A stretch of 64,000 nucleotides of DNA from Myxococcales bacterium (GTDB taxonomy: Bacteria > Myxococcota_A > UBA9160 > UBA4427). The notes under the pieces were generated by a model that searched no databases, was not told the DNA's origin, and was given only the letters and a program-made list of their open reading frames with translations. Of this stretch, positions 17,647-25,470 are shown piece after piece. The stretch is taken from assembly GCA_022563535.1 (NCBI GenBank), contig JADFNE010000012.1:21823-85822 (forward strand). The letters are read 5' to 3'. The position numbers and the translations under genes are program-made. Positions within the stretch are counted from its first letter, which is position 1; every line of letters starts with the position of its first letter.

Positions 17647-18789
17647 ATGTCGTCGTCTCCCGTTGAATCGGAATCCACAAAATCCGAGACGCGCGTGCTC
17701 GCGCTGGACGGCTTGCGCGGAATCGCAGCTTCGATGGTAGTGATTACGCATGCCGTGAGCGCACTGGCAAAGCCCCTCGATGCGATACTCGCCCTGCACC
17801 ACAGCCCGATCGCACTGCTCGCGAACGGCGGCGGCGGCGTGCATATCTTCTTTGTCTTGAGTGGCTTTTGTCTCGCGGGCTCCGCGCGGCGAGCCCAGAA
17901 CATTCTCGGCCTGGCGAGGTTCTACCTTCGCAGGGTGTTGCGAATTCATCCGCCCTACGTGATCGGGCTGCTGCTCTCGTGGATGCTGAGCGGTTGGGTG
18001 TACGAGCGTAGCGCTCCCATCGATGCTCTGAGTCAAACCATGATCGACATGCGTCGGGTTCACATCTCGCCTCGCGCCCTGCAGCACGCGCTGATGTTTC
18101 CCGGTCGTGCATTCGTCCAGTTGCCCGTCGGTTGGACACTTCAAGTGGAAGCCGTGTTCTCGATTCTGCTGCCCATGTTGATGCTCGTCGCGACACGGAC
18201 ACACTGGCTGTTGCTCGTCGCAGTCTCGCTGCCGATGCTCACGATCGAAGAGGAGACGAGCCTCGACTACATGCGCTTCTTTCTGGACTTCAGCTTTGGG
18301 ATTGCGATCTATTGCGAACGAGATCAGCTGTCCCGGTTGTTTGCGCGCATCCCCGCCGCCGCCCGCGGCTTGTTTCTGCTCACGGGGATCGGATTGCTCA
18401 CCAGCCCGGTCTACTTCATGATCGACACCCACATCCCGGTGCGCGCGCTGGTCCTGTACTGCTGCGGGGCCGCGGTGACCGTAATGTGCGTCGTGCACAT
18501 GCCCGGAGTGCGGCGCCTCTTGTCGCTCCCGATCCTCGGCTGGATTGGTCGCATTTCGTTCAGCGTCTATCTCATTCACGCGCCGATCATCATCCTGCTT
18601 AGCCACTATGTCGATCATCAGCTAAACCTGTTCGAGGGCATGATCTTTGTCGTACTCAGTCTCGTCGCCACCTACGCGATCGCGCCGCTGTTCTACTACG
18701 GAGTCGAGGAACCTTCGATCCGCGCCGGTTACTGGGTGAGTGCAAAGCTCGAGAGCCTCGGGCGTTCAGGGTCAGAGGGCAATTCATGA
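17647..18789 (+). CDS. Acyltransferase family 3 membrane protein
   Basis: A 380-residue integral membrane O-acyltransferase of the OafA/NodX type, which acetylates or acylates cell-surface sugars. The start reads TRVLALDGLRGIAASMVVIT followed by HA, the family signature with an Arg and a His in the first helices. FFVLSGFCLAG and FYLRRVLRIHPPYVIGLLLS follow, then about eight more helices ending in YGVEEPSIRAGYW (the family's usual EKP/EEP end). No SGNH hydrolase domain is attached. The stop codon overlaps the ATG of the next gene by four bases. Its substrate is unknown; a surface polysaccharide is the natural guess. Confidence 0.88.
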   Translation: MSSSPVESESTKSETRVLALDGLRGIAASMVVITHAVSALAKPLDAILALHHSPIALLANGGGGVHIFFVLSGFCLAGSARRAQNILGLARFYLRRVLRIHPPYVIGLLLSWMLSGWVYERSAPIDALSQTMIDMRRVHISPRALQHALMFPGRAFVQLPVGWTLQVEAVFSILLPMLMLVATRTHWLLLVAVSLPMLTIEEETSLDYMRFFLDFSFGIAIYCERDQLSRLFARIPAAARGLFLLTGIGLLTSPVYFMIDTHIPVRALVLYCCGAAVTVMCVVHMPGVRRLLSLPILGWIGRISFSVYLIHAPIIILLSHYVDHQLNLFEGMIFVVLSLVATYAIAPLFYYGVEEPSIRAGYWVSAKLESLGRSGSEGNS

Positions 18790-19730
18790 GCTCACTTCGG
18801 TGTTTATTTGCATTGGTCTTCGCATTGTCCTTCGCGATGTCGATGGTCCCTGCGTGCGAAACCCTCGGCAACCCGGTCGGAACCCCGGGATGCCCGACGT
18901 TTCTCGCTGGAGTAGAACAGGGCCGCATCGCCTCGAATCAAATCAGAGAAGCCTCGGGAATTGCCGCGAGCCATCGCAATCCCGGGGTCTACTACCTGCA
19001 CAACGATTCTGGAGATAGCGCGCGAATCTTTGCGATCGACGAGCGCGGAAAAGATCTGGGCACCTACCACCTGAAGGGCGCAGTGGCCTTAGATTGGGAA
19101 GACATCGCAGTCGGACCGGCGCAGGGATTGCCGGGGACCTTCATCTATGTCGCGGATATGGGCGACAACGATCATCGGAGAAAGTGGGTCGTGGTCTACC
19201 GCGTGCCCGAACCTGAGATTTTTAGCGGCCGGGCGGGCACCCAGATCGTCCTGCCCGGAGTCGTCGCACTCCGCATGCAGTATCCGGACGGAGTCGCGCA
19301 CAACGCCGAAGCGCTGCTGATCGACCCCCAGACTGCAGATCTCTACATCGTGACCAAGGAAAGGAGGAAGCCCGCAACGGTATTTCGCTACGCGGCACCC
19401 CATCGCCCCGATGAACTCGTGATGCTCGAAGAGGTGGCTTCGCTGCGGCTCGGCTCCCCACTACTACCGGCAAGCGAGATCGTGACCGGAGGAGATATTT
19501 CGGTTGGCCGGAACCAGATACTGCTGAGAACGTACGCGCTGGTGTACTTGTGGCAGCGCAAAGCCGGACAATCGATCGCCCAGGCGATCTCGCAGACACC
19601 GTGCATGGCGCGACAGCGCCGCGAACCACAAGGAGAGGCGATTGCCTGGAGGCTCGATGGATCGGGCTACGTCACGGTCAGCGAAAAATCCCATCAACCG
19701 ATCTACCTGTTTGCGCGACCCCCGTTCTAA
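18786..19730 (+). CDS. Exported beta-propeller-like protein of unknown function
   Basis: A 314-residue exported protein. The N-terminal signal (CLFALVFALSFAMSMVPAC) ends in a cysteine that could be a lipidation site or the first of a disulphide pair. The body shows repeated blade-like strands: REASGIAASHRNPGVYYLHN, ARIFAIDERGKDLGTYHLKG, DWEDIAVGPA, FIYVADMGDNDHRRKWVVVY, NAEALLIDPQTADLYIVTKE, and QGEAIAWRLDGSGYVTVSEK. This pattern, with the WEDIA and GDN motifs, fits a six-bladed propeller related to uncharacterised secreted proteins. No catalytic residue set is evident. It overlaps the acyltransferase gene by ATGA, so the pair is probably coexpressed. I do not recognise a specific function. 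Confidence 0.75.
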   Translation: MSSLRCLFALVFALSFAMSMVPACETLGNPVGTPGCPTFLAGVEQGRIASNQIREASGIAASHRNPGVYYLHNDSGDSARIFAIDERGKDLGTYHLKGAVALDWEDIAVGPAQGLPGTFIYVADMGDNDHRRKWVVVYRVPEPEIFSGRAGTQIVLPGVVALRMQYPDGVAHNAEALLIDPQTADLYIVTKERRKPATVFRYAAPHRPDELVMLEEVASLRLGSPLLPASEIVTGGDISVGRNQILLRTYALVYLWQRKAGQSIAQAISQTPCMARQRREPQGEAIAWRLDGSGYVTVSEKSHQPIYLFARPPF

Positions 19731-19756
19731 CCCCGCCCCTCGAGCGCTCGGAAATC

Positions 19757-19778
19757 TCCATGGTTTTCTCGAAAATGG
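19757..19778. promoter_or_regulatory. Imperfect inverted repeat related to the ada palindrome
   Basis: The sequence begins TCCATGGTTTTC, nearly the same as the left half of the perfect palindrome found 55 bases downstream, and is followed by GAAAATGGA as an imperfect inverted arm. The 55-base spacing is close to five helical turns. It may be a second binding site for the same regulator or an upstream half of a looped operator. This is inference from repeat similarity only. Confidence 0.4.
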
Positions 19779-19811
19779 AAATGTCCGAAAACGGCTAGTC
19801 ATCTACGGCGG

Positions 19812-19835
19812 TCCATGGTTTCATGAAACCATGGA
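19812..19835. promoter_or_regulatory. Perfect 24-bp palindrome covering the ada-alkA start codon
   Basis: The twelve bases TCCATGGTTTCA are followed directly by their exact reverse complement, giving a dyad with no spacer. The second arm contains the ATG at 19831 used by the Ada-AlkA gene. A dyad this long is unlikely by chance. It could be a repressor or autoregulatory operator, or an mRNA hairpin that hides the start codon. It is unlike the E. coli Ada box. Confidence 0.6.
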
Positions 19836-21375
19836 GCTGGACCACGACACTTGCTACCGGGCACTTCGCACCCGCGATTCGCGCTTTGACGGGCGCTTCT
19901 TCATTGGCGTGCGCACCACCGGGATCTACTGTCGGCCGATCTGTCCGGCCCGCACCCCCAAGCAATGCAACGTCGATTTCTTTGCCTGCGCGGCCGCTGC
20001 CGAAGACGCTGGTTTTCGCCCCTGTCGCCGCTGCCGCCCCGAGACTTCGCCGGGAACACCCGCCTGGCTTGGTACGTCCACCACCGTAACCCGGGCCCTG
20101 CGGTTGATTGCCGACGGGGCACTCGACCAGGGCGGTGAGATCGACCGATTGGCTGATCGCCTCGGTGTTACGGCGCGGCATCTGCGGCGACTGTTCGACG
20201 AACATCTCGGCGCCTCTCCCGTAGCGATCGCCCAGGCACGCCGAGTTCACTTTGCAAAGACACTGCTCGACAGCACCGCAATGTCGATCACCGATATCGC
20301 TTTTTCCAGCGGCTTTGCGAGTGTTCGCCGTTTCAACGCTGTATTCGCCAAGACCTTTGCGCGTTCGCCCCGGGAGGTTCGCGAAAATCGAGCGACGAAA
20401 TCCCTGGCCACGGCGACCCATGGACTCGAATTGCGGCTTTCGTACCGGGACCCATTCGACTATCAAGCGCTGCTGGCCTTTCTCGCCGATCGGGCGATTC
20501 CGGGTGTCGAATCAGTCTCCGAGGGTCACTACCAACGTACCGTCTCGCTCGATACAGACCGGGGCGTAATCGATATCAGTTGCAATCTCGTAGCGAAGCA
20601 TCTGATCTTGCGAGTGCCGCCGGAACTTTCGGGACATGCGATGACGATCGCCGAGCGAGTCCGTCGATTGTTCGATCTGTCGGCAGATTCCAGGGTGATC
20701 GAAGCACAACTCAGCGCAGACCCACTGCTTCGCGACATCGTAAAGCGTTTCCCCGGCACCCGCGTGCCGGGAGCATGGGATGCCTTTGAGCTTTCGGTGC
20801 GCGCGATCCTCGGACAGCAGGTGAGCGTAAAGGGTGCAACGACCCTTTCGGGACGCCTGGCGGAGGCATACGGCACCCGGCTCGATACGGGAGAAGATTG
20901 CGGCTGGCTCCATCCGGGTCCCGAACAGCTGGTGCACGCCAGGGGCGAAAGAATCGGTCTTACCCGAGCGCGTTCCGCGGCGCTTCGCGCGCTCTCCCGG
21001 GCGGTCATCGACGGGCAAGTATTTTTTGACGGAGCCGGGGGGCTCGACGCTGCGGTCGCGAAGCTGCTCGAGGTGCAGGGCATCGGTCCGTGGACAGCAC
21101 AGTATATCGCCATGCGGGGTTGCGCAGAGCCGGACGCATTTCCGTCCGGCGATCTCGTTCTGCGACGAGTCGCAGAGCAGCTCGCTCCCGAACTCAACAG
21201 CGAAACCAAGCTTCTCGAACACTCGGAGGCATGGCGTCCCTGGCGCGCCTACGCGGCCATGTTCTTGTGGCGGGCTCACGTTCCCAAGCTGAAGACGACG
21301 CTGAACAAACGGCCAGAAAAAGGGCAAACCAAACAACAGCAACCCCGAACGCGACAGCAGAGGATCCGATCATGA
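19831..21375 (+). CDS. Ada-AlkA fusion: methyl-phosphotriester-sensing regulator joined to 3-methyladenine glycosylase
   Basis: A 514-residue alkylation-response protein. Residues about 1-75 form an Ada N-terminal zinc domain: GVRTTGIYCRPICPARTPKQ and GFRPCRRCRPE give Cys 34, 38, 65 and 68, matching Ada Cys 38/42/69/72, with Cys34 the expected methyl acceptor. Residues about 85-190 form an AraC-type HTH (IDRLADRLGVTARHLRRLFD; SITDIAFSSGFASVRRFNAV). The remainder is AlkA-like: an N-terminal domain (LRLSYRDPFDYQALLAFLAD), DAFELSVRAILGQQVSVKGA and a helix-hairpin-helix VQGIGPWTAQYIAMRG, with the catalytic Asp in AFPSGDLVLRR. It senses methylated DNA, probably activates transcription, and excises alkylated bases. 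Its stop overlaps the Ogt-type gene. A palindrome spans its start codon. Confidence 0.93.
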   Translation: MELDHDTCYRALRTRDSRFDGRFFIGVRTTGIYCRPICPARTPKQCNVDFFACAAAAEDAGFRPCRRCRPETSPGTPAWLGTSTTVTRALRLIADGALDQGGEIDRLADRLGVTARHLRRLFDEHLGASPVAIAQARRVHFAKTLLDSTAMSITDIAFSSGFASVRRFNAVFAKTFARSPREVRENRATKSLATATHGLELRLSYRDPFDYQALLAFLADRAIPGVESVSEGHYQRTVSLDTDRGVIDISCNLVAKHLILRVPPELSGHAMTIAERVRRLFDLSADSRVIEAQLSADPLLRDIVKRFPGTRVPGAWDAFELSVRAILGQQVSVKGATTLSGRLAEAYGTRLDTGEDCGWLHPGPEQLVHARGERIGLTRARSAALRALSRAVIDGQVFFDGAGGLDAAVAKLLEVQGIGPWTAQYIAMRGCAEPDAFPSGDLVLRRVAEQLAPELNSETKLLEHSEAWRPWRAYAAMFLWRAHVPKLKTTLNKRPEKGQTKQQQPRTRQQRIRS

Positions 21376-21854
21376 CCATTGAATACACGTACATCGACAG
21401 CCCGGCCGGGCAGGTATGGGTCGCGTGGTGTCGCGACGGTTTGGTTTCCGTCGACTTCGTCGACCCACTGGAGGACGCGCAGCTCGATCCCGATTGGGAG
21501 TACAACGCAGACCTGCGCTGCGACGCGGTCGATCAACTGAACGCGTACTTTGCGGGCACTCTGCGCGAATTCGATCTGCCGCTGGTCTTGCACGGAACCG
21601 ACTTTCAGAAACGCGTCTGGCGAGAACTCGCAAAGATTCGCTACGGCGAAACAACGACGTATGGCGCGATCGCCGGGCAACTCGGCAAGCCAACCGCTTC
21701 GCGGGCGGTCGGAGCGGCCAACGGGCAGAACCCCATTTCGATCGTGCTGCCGTGTCACCGCGTGATCGGCAAGAACGGCAAGCTCACCGGCTACTCCGGG
21801 GGGATCGACAAGAAAGAAAAACTCTTGCGCTTCGAGCGCGACTGCCTGAGTTGA
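21372..21854 (+). CDS. ogt: Methylated-DNA-[protein]-cysteine S-methyltransferase
   Basis: Repairs O6-alkylguanine by irreversible transfer of the alkyl group to its own cysteine. The 160-residue protein has the active-site motif ISIVLPCHRVIGKNGKLTGY with the PCHR cysteine, preceded by the HTH-like segment TDFQKRVWRELAKIRYGETT and the arginine-finger region SRAVGAANGQNP. The ATG at 21372 overlaps the stop of the Ada-AlkA gene (ATGA), so both repair activities are coexpressed. In E. coli the methyltransferase domain is the C-terminus of Ada itself; here it is separate and AlkA takes its place in the fusion. Confidence 0.92.
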   Translation: MTIEYTYIDSPAGQVWVAWCRDGLVSVDFVDPLEDAQLDPDWEYNADLRCDAVDQLNAYFAGTLREFDLPLVLHGTDFQKRVWRELAKIRYGETTTYGAIAGQLGKPTASRAVGAANGQNPISIVLPCHRVIGKNGKLTGYSGGIDKKEKLLRFERDCLS

Positions 21855-21906
21855 CGGCTGGGCGGGGATGAGGTGTTGGGTTCGGTCGGCCCAAGCCAGA
21901 TGCAGG

Positions 21907-23331
21907 CTAACGGCGTTCGACCGGAATTTTCAAAATGACTTTCGATCTTCCCGAGATTGCTACATCGATCTCGAGTTCACCGCCGTGGAGATCCGCGACT
22001 GATCTGGAGACCCCCAGATCCAATCCTTTCGCGCCGCGTCGAGTCCCAGAGGAAGACTCGATTGGCCGCGTTCGCGACTCGTCGCCAATTTTTGGACCGT
22101 GATCAGAGACGCTGAAGCAGATCTGTTCGGATTCCTCGTCCAGATCAGCGGTCAGCAAGAGCGTGCCTCCATCCGGCATCTCTTCTACCGCGTTCTTTAG
22201 CAGTTCGTCCAGCGCGCACCCCAGAAGATTGGGGTCGGCCTCGAACTCGAAATCTTCGAGGTTGGGAGAAACCGTCACCTCGACGTCACCCCCTAACTGC
22301 GCGGCAATTGGGAGAATCCTGTGTACGGCGGGCGCGAGAATCGACTTTGCCTTCAGACTCTCGAACACCGGTCGCTCGCTCTTCGTAAGCTCCAGCATCT
22401 TGTCGATGCTCTCACCGATTCGAGTTGCCAGTCCCGAGATTTCCTCGAACGCATCCGCCCGGACTGTCCCGGGCCCTTGAACTTCTGGATTGTTCACGAT
22501 CTCGAGGATGTTGCTGAGCGGGTTCACGATCGCGCGAGCAATTGCACTCGCAACCTCCTCCGCATTTGGAGATTCATCTGCACCCTGGAAGCGACTTCGC
22601 AGTGACCTCAACTCATGCCGACGGGCGTCTTCACCTAGAACAATCTGCGTGACGTCGACGTAGTGCTCTACGCGCCCCCCTGCAAAAGGGCCGGCGTTGA
22701 TGGGCTGGCTCCAGTGCTCGAGCCAGCGCTCCTCCCGCCCTTCCCCGGGCAGGACGTGGCATCGGAAATGTTCGATGTAAGTGTTGTTTTCGTAGGTAGC
22801 GAGGACACGCTCTTCGAAGTGGAGCGGGTCTTCGAGGTGATTGCGAATCAATTCGCGAATCAACTTTCGCTTGTCGCGGCCGATGACGTTCGCTCGGTCT
22901 ATTCCGAAGTAGCGCTCCATCGCCCGACTGATCCACACGACCTTGAAATCGACATCGAGCAGGAAGATCCCCACTGCAGAATTTTCCAGCAGGTCGTCGG
23001 CGCCGCCTTGAAACGCCACTTTCACCGGGTGGGACTGGTGCACGTTGTCGCCGGAGCTGTCGATGCGGTGACTCAGCTCCTCGAGATCGGCGGGCAGCCT
23101 ACTGGGCTGGGTCTCTTCCGAAGTGCGGATACTCCAATACTTGCGACCTTCACGGGTCTCGGCTCGCAAGCCTGGAAAGCGGTCGCGCAATGCGCCGATC
23201 ATTCTTTCCGCGGTTCGCCGGCTCACTTCGAAGTTCTCGGAAATATCGTCCATCGTCAGACCGACCAGTGTGGTCTGGAGCAGATCTTTGAGCTCTAGAA
23301 TGTCGGTTGCGCGTTGGTAGCGCTCACTCAT
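21907..23331 (-). CDS. HTH-PAS-HATPase regulator with arginine in place of the kinase phosphoacceptor histidine
   Basis: A 474-residue protein of unusual build. Residues about 10-70 are a WYL-type N-terminal winged HTH (GLTMDDISENFEVSRRTAER, followed by MIGALRDRFPGLRAE). Residues about 112-230 are a PAS domain (LLENSAVGIFLLDVDFKVVW; SRAMERYFGIDRANVIG). Residues about 255-472 are a histidine-kinase core. The dimerisation helix reads VASAIARAIVNPLSNILEIV; the usual IAHEINNPL has become IARAIVNPL, so Arg266 stands at the His position. The N-box (DELLKNAVEEMPDGG) is kept. The G1 box is DHGPKIG and the G2 box KGLDLGVSRSVADLHGG, which are partly eroded. It probably binds DNA and uses the PAS and ATPase domains as a ligand switch, not as a phosphodonor. 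No WYL domain is present. Domain calls are firm, mechanism inferred. Confidence 0.83.
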   Translation of the reverse strand: MSERYQRATDILELKDLLQTTLVGLTMDDISENFEVSRRTAERMIGALRDRFPGLRAETREGRKYWSIRTSEETQPSRLPADLEELSHRIDSSGDNVHQSHPVKVAFQGGADDLLENSAVGIFLLDVDFKVVWISRAMERYFGIDRANVIGRDKRKLIRELIRNHLEDPLHFEERVLATYENNTYIEHFRCHVLPGEGREERWLEHWSQPINAGPFAGGRVEHYVDVTQIVLGEDARRHELRSLRSRFQGADESPNAEEVASAIARAIVNPLSNILEIVNNPEVQGPGTVRADAFEEISGLATRIGESIDKMLELTKSERPVFESLKAKSILAPAVHRILPIAAQLGGDVEVTVSPNLEDFEFEADPNLLGCALDELLKNAVEEMPDGGTLLLTADLDEESEQICFSVSDHGPKIGDESRTRPIESSSGTRRGAKGLDLGVSRSVADLHGGELEIDVAISGRSKVILKIPVERR

Positions 23332-23512
23332 GGCTTCACCATTTCGGAGAGACGAGGCGGTCAGTAGGATCGGATCCGGAGTTTATACATAATTTGGAGG
23401 TGAAAACATCCGTTCAGCCGAAGCAGAATCGACTCAGATACCGCGCATTCGAAACAAGAAGAGCAACTAAGCGTGCTGTTTTCAAGTTCTTGATGTCGAT
23501 GCTGAGGGGCCG

Positions 23513-24574
23513 CTAGCGACTGTCGATCTTCAGGGAGCTTTTGGCGAGGGGCAGCGCAATCCACTCTCCCCCGACTCTGAAGGACTCGTGAAATCCCAGG
23601 GCGATCTCCAGCGCTTTGAATCCCTGGCCGATCGAGTTGGTGCTCTCGACGCCCCGGGCGAGACCCGCCAACAGGTCGGGCACCGCACCTCCCGTTCGCC
23701 GTCGCCTGCCCTGGGGAAACGCAGCCGCCTCATCGACCGGGACCAGGTCTTCGAAGTGGGTCGCGTAGCGCGCCGGAGCGGGCTTGAGCAGGGTCAGTGG
23801 CGTCGAGTTCCCGATTCGTATCGCACCCGTAGAGCCAAGAATCTCGAACTCGAAGATGAAGTAGTCCTTTGCCCGAGCATTGATCGTCCCGCTGGCGCCG
23901 TTTGCGAAGCGCAAGCTTCCACTCGCGCCGAAATCCTCAATTGCTTTCTTGTCCGTCGAATCGTCGGGCAATGCAAACTCGCCGTCGGGCGTCCCGCGCA
24001 CGGCTGTAACCTCACCAAACAAAAACCGCATCATGTCGAACGCGTGAGTACCCGTGTGAATGAGGTTGCCTGAGAACGTGGAAACGATCGCCTCGGGCAC
24101 TCCGATCGCTCCGATGTCGATCAACTCTCGAGCTCGAATGTATTTGGGGCTCCAACGTCTTGGATGATTCACCACGGTCGTGATGTGATGCTTGTCGGCG
24201 AGTCGAACCATGCTGCGTGCGCCGCGCAGACTGGTGGCAATGGCCTTCTCGATCCAGATCGCCTTCACCCCGGCCTCGGCGCAATGCTTGAACATGATGT
24301 GGCGTTCCGGCGCGTACGCCGTGAGGCTGACGATGTCGGGACGCTCGGCTGCGAGCATTTCGCGGTAGTCGCGATAGACATGCTTTACTCGCCAGCGGCG
24401 CTTGAAAAATTCTCGGCGTTCACAGTCGATGTCCGCACCGGCGACCACCCGGATCCGGCGGCTCTTGCGATAGTGACCCATGTGGCTGGCGGGCTTGCGC
24501 CGCAGGGGATCTTCTTCGAAAAGGCTCGCGGTCCTGCCGCAACCGATCACCGCACCGCGATACGAAACTGCCAA
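23513..24574 (-). CDS. Gfo/Idh/MocA family NAD(P)-dependent oxidoreductase
   Basis: A sugar or inositol dehydrogenase-type protein. The Rossmann fold begins RGAVIGCGRTASLFEEDP, followed by RRIRVVAGADIDCERREFF and a conserved region ERHIMFKHCAEAGVKAIWIE with the usual EK(P/A) motif as IEKAIATSLRGAR. The C-terminal sheet domain has STFSGNLIHTGTHAFDMMRF, with THAFD the likely catalytic His/Asp. The start is uncertain: I placed it at a TTG at 24574, 5 residues before the Rossmann strand; an ATG at 24712 would add 46 residues without visible domain content. Substrate unknown. Nearby glycan genes suggest a nucleotide-sugar or free-sugar substrate, but this is inference. Confidence 0.83.
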   Translation of the reverse strand: MAVSYRGAVIGCGRTASLFEEDPLRRKPASHMGHYRKSRRIRVVAGADIDCERREFFKRRWRVKHVYRDYREMLAAERPDIVSLTAYAPERHIMFKHCAEAGVKAIWIEKAIATSLRGARSMVRLADKHHITTVVNHPRRWSPKYIRARELIDIGAIGVPEAIVSTFSGNLIHTGTHAFDMMRFLFGEVTAVRGTPDGEFALPDDSTDKKAIEDFGASGSLRFANGASGTINARAKDYFIFEFEILGSTGAIRIGNSTPLTLLKPAPARYATHFEDLVPVDEAAAFPQGRRRRTGGAVPDLLAGLARGVESTNSIGQGFKALEIALGFHESFRVGGEWIALPLAKSSLKIDSR

Positions 24575-24736
24575 GTCCGCGCCCCCCGCAATACGTAGCG
24601 GCAACTCGATCCCACATCTTATGTGTGGTAGCGAGACAACTCGAAGCTTCAGCGATGTGCTGAGGGGTACAGGGGAAATCTCCGAGTGACGCTCCGAAGA
24701 TTCTCGTTGCACGATCCGGGGAACTACCCGGTCATT

Positions 24737-25432
24737 TCAGGTCGCGTATTGATCGAACAGATAATTCACGATGTCCTGTGACTCGAACATTTCGGTCCCC
24801 GTGTTCGGATCTCTGAGCCACGGCACCATCATCTTCCCCGAGCGCTCTGTGAAGCTCGCACGCGACGGGCTTCCCCTGGCCACGTTGCGCAGCAGGTACG
24901 GAATTTCGAGGGTGCAGAGCGCCTCCCGTACCAGGCGGGAAAACGGAGAGGCTTCGTAGCTTGCGAGTTCGAGGGGCTCGTGGGGTTCGCGCGACGGCGT
25001 GACCCGCGAGCCGGCGGTCCCCCGCGACAAGCCGGAGATAATGGAGGAGATGTCGGTCAACGGGCCCAGCCCCAACATCAAGGGGACGCTTCCGTCTCCG
25101 TACTGGCTGAACAGGTATCGCACGATGTCGCTGGATTCATACATCTCGACTCCGGTGTTGGGATCGACGAGATAGGGGAACAGCGCCTTGCCACCTCGCT
25201 TGATCAGCGCCGGACGGAACCGCTCACCACCCTTTGGACATGGCAAGATCCGCACTTCTAGATCGAGAATGCTCAGCGCTTCGCGCACCTTGCGGCAGAA
25301 CGGACAAGCCTCGAACTCGTAGAGCTCCAGTTGCTTTTCCGGGCGCGCGCCCAGCTTCCCCACCGCGCCGCCACTTCCAAGACGGCCAATGGAAATGAGC
25401 ACCGATGTGGTCACGTCGAGTGTTCGATTCAC
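24737..25432 (-). CDS. Tandem glutathione S-transferase N-terminal (thioredoxin-fold) domain protein
   Basis: A protein of 231 residues with two consecutive thioredoxin-like GST_N/glutaredoxin domains. The first reads LELYEFEACPFCRKVREALS with a CPFC motif, KGGKALFPYLVDPNTGVEMY and ESSDIVRYLF. The second reads LELASYEASPFSRLVREALC with SPFS instead, then GKMMVPWLRDPNTGTEMFES and QDIVNYLFDQY. The domains are clear duplicates, the second having lost both cysteines. The GTG at 25432 has AGGGAGA just upstream and is preferred over an ATG at 25465. It follows the luciferase-like gene by 38 bases on the same strand, so an operon is likely. It may bind glutathione or act as an electron or stress adaptor; activity unknown. 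Confidence 0.83.
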   Translation of the reverse strand: MNRTLDVTTSVLISIGRLGSGGAVGKLGARPEKQLELYEFEACPFCRKVREALSILDLEVRILPCPKGGERFRPALIKRGGKALFPYLVDPNTGVEMYESSDIVRYLFSQYGDGSVPLMLGLGPLTDISSIISGLSRGTAGSRVTPSREPHEPLELASYEASPFSRLVREALCTLEIPYLLRNVARGSPSRASFTERSGKMMVPWLRDPNTGTEMFESQDIVNYLFDQYAT

Positions 25433-25470
25433 TTGGTTCTCCCTGTGAAGATCTGGACGACTCAACGGGT

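Noticed and set aside
17596..18618. Long minus-strand frame rich in His, Gln and Asp opposite the acyltransferase gene
   Set aside because: Composition is typical of antisense translation of membrane helices, and the plus strand has the acyltransferase signature.
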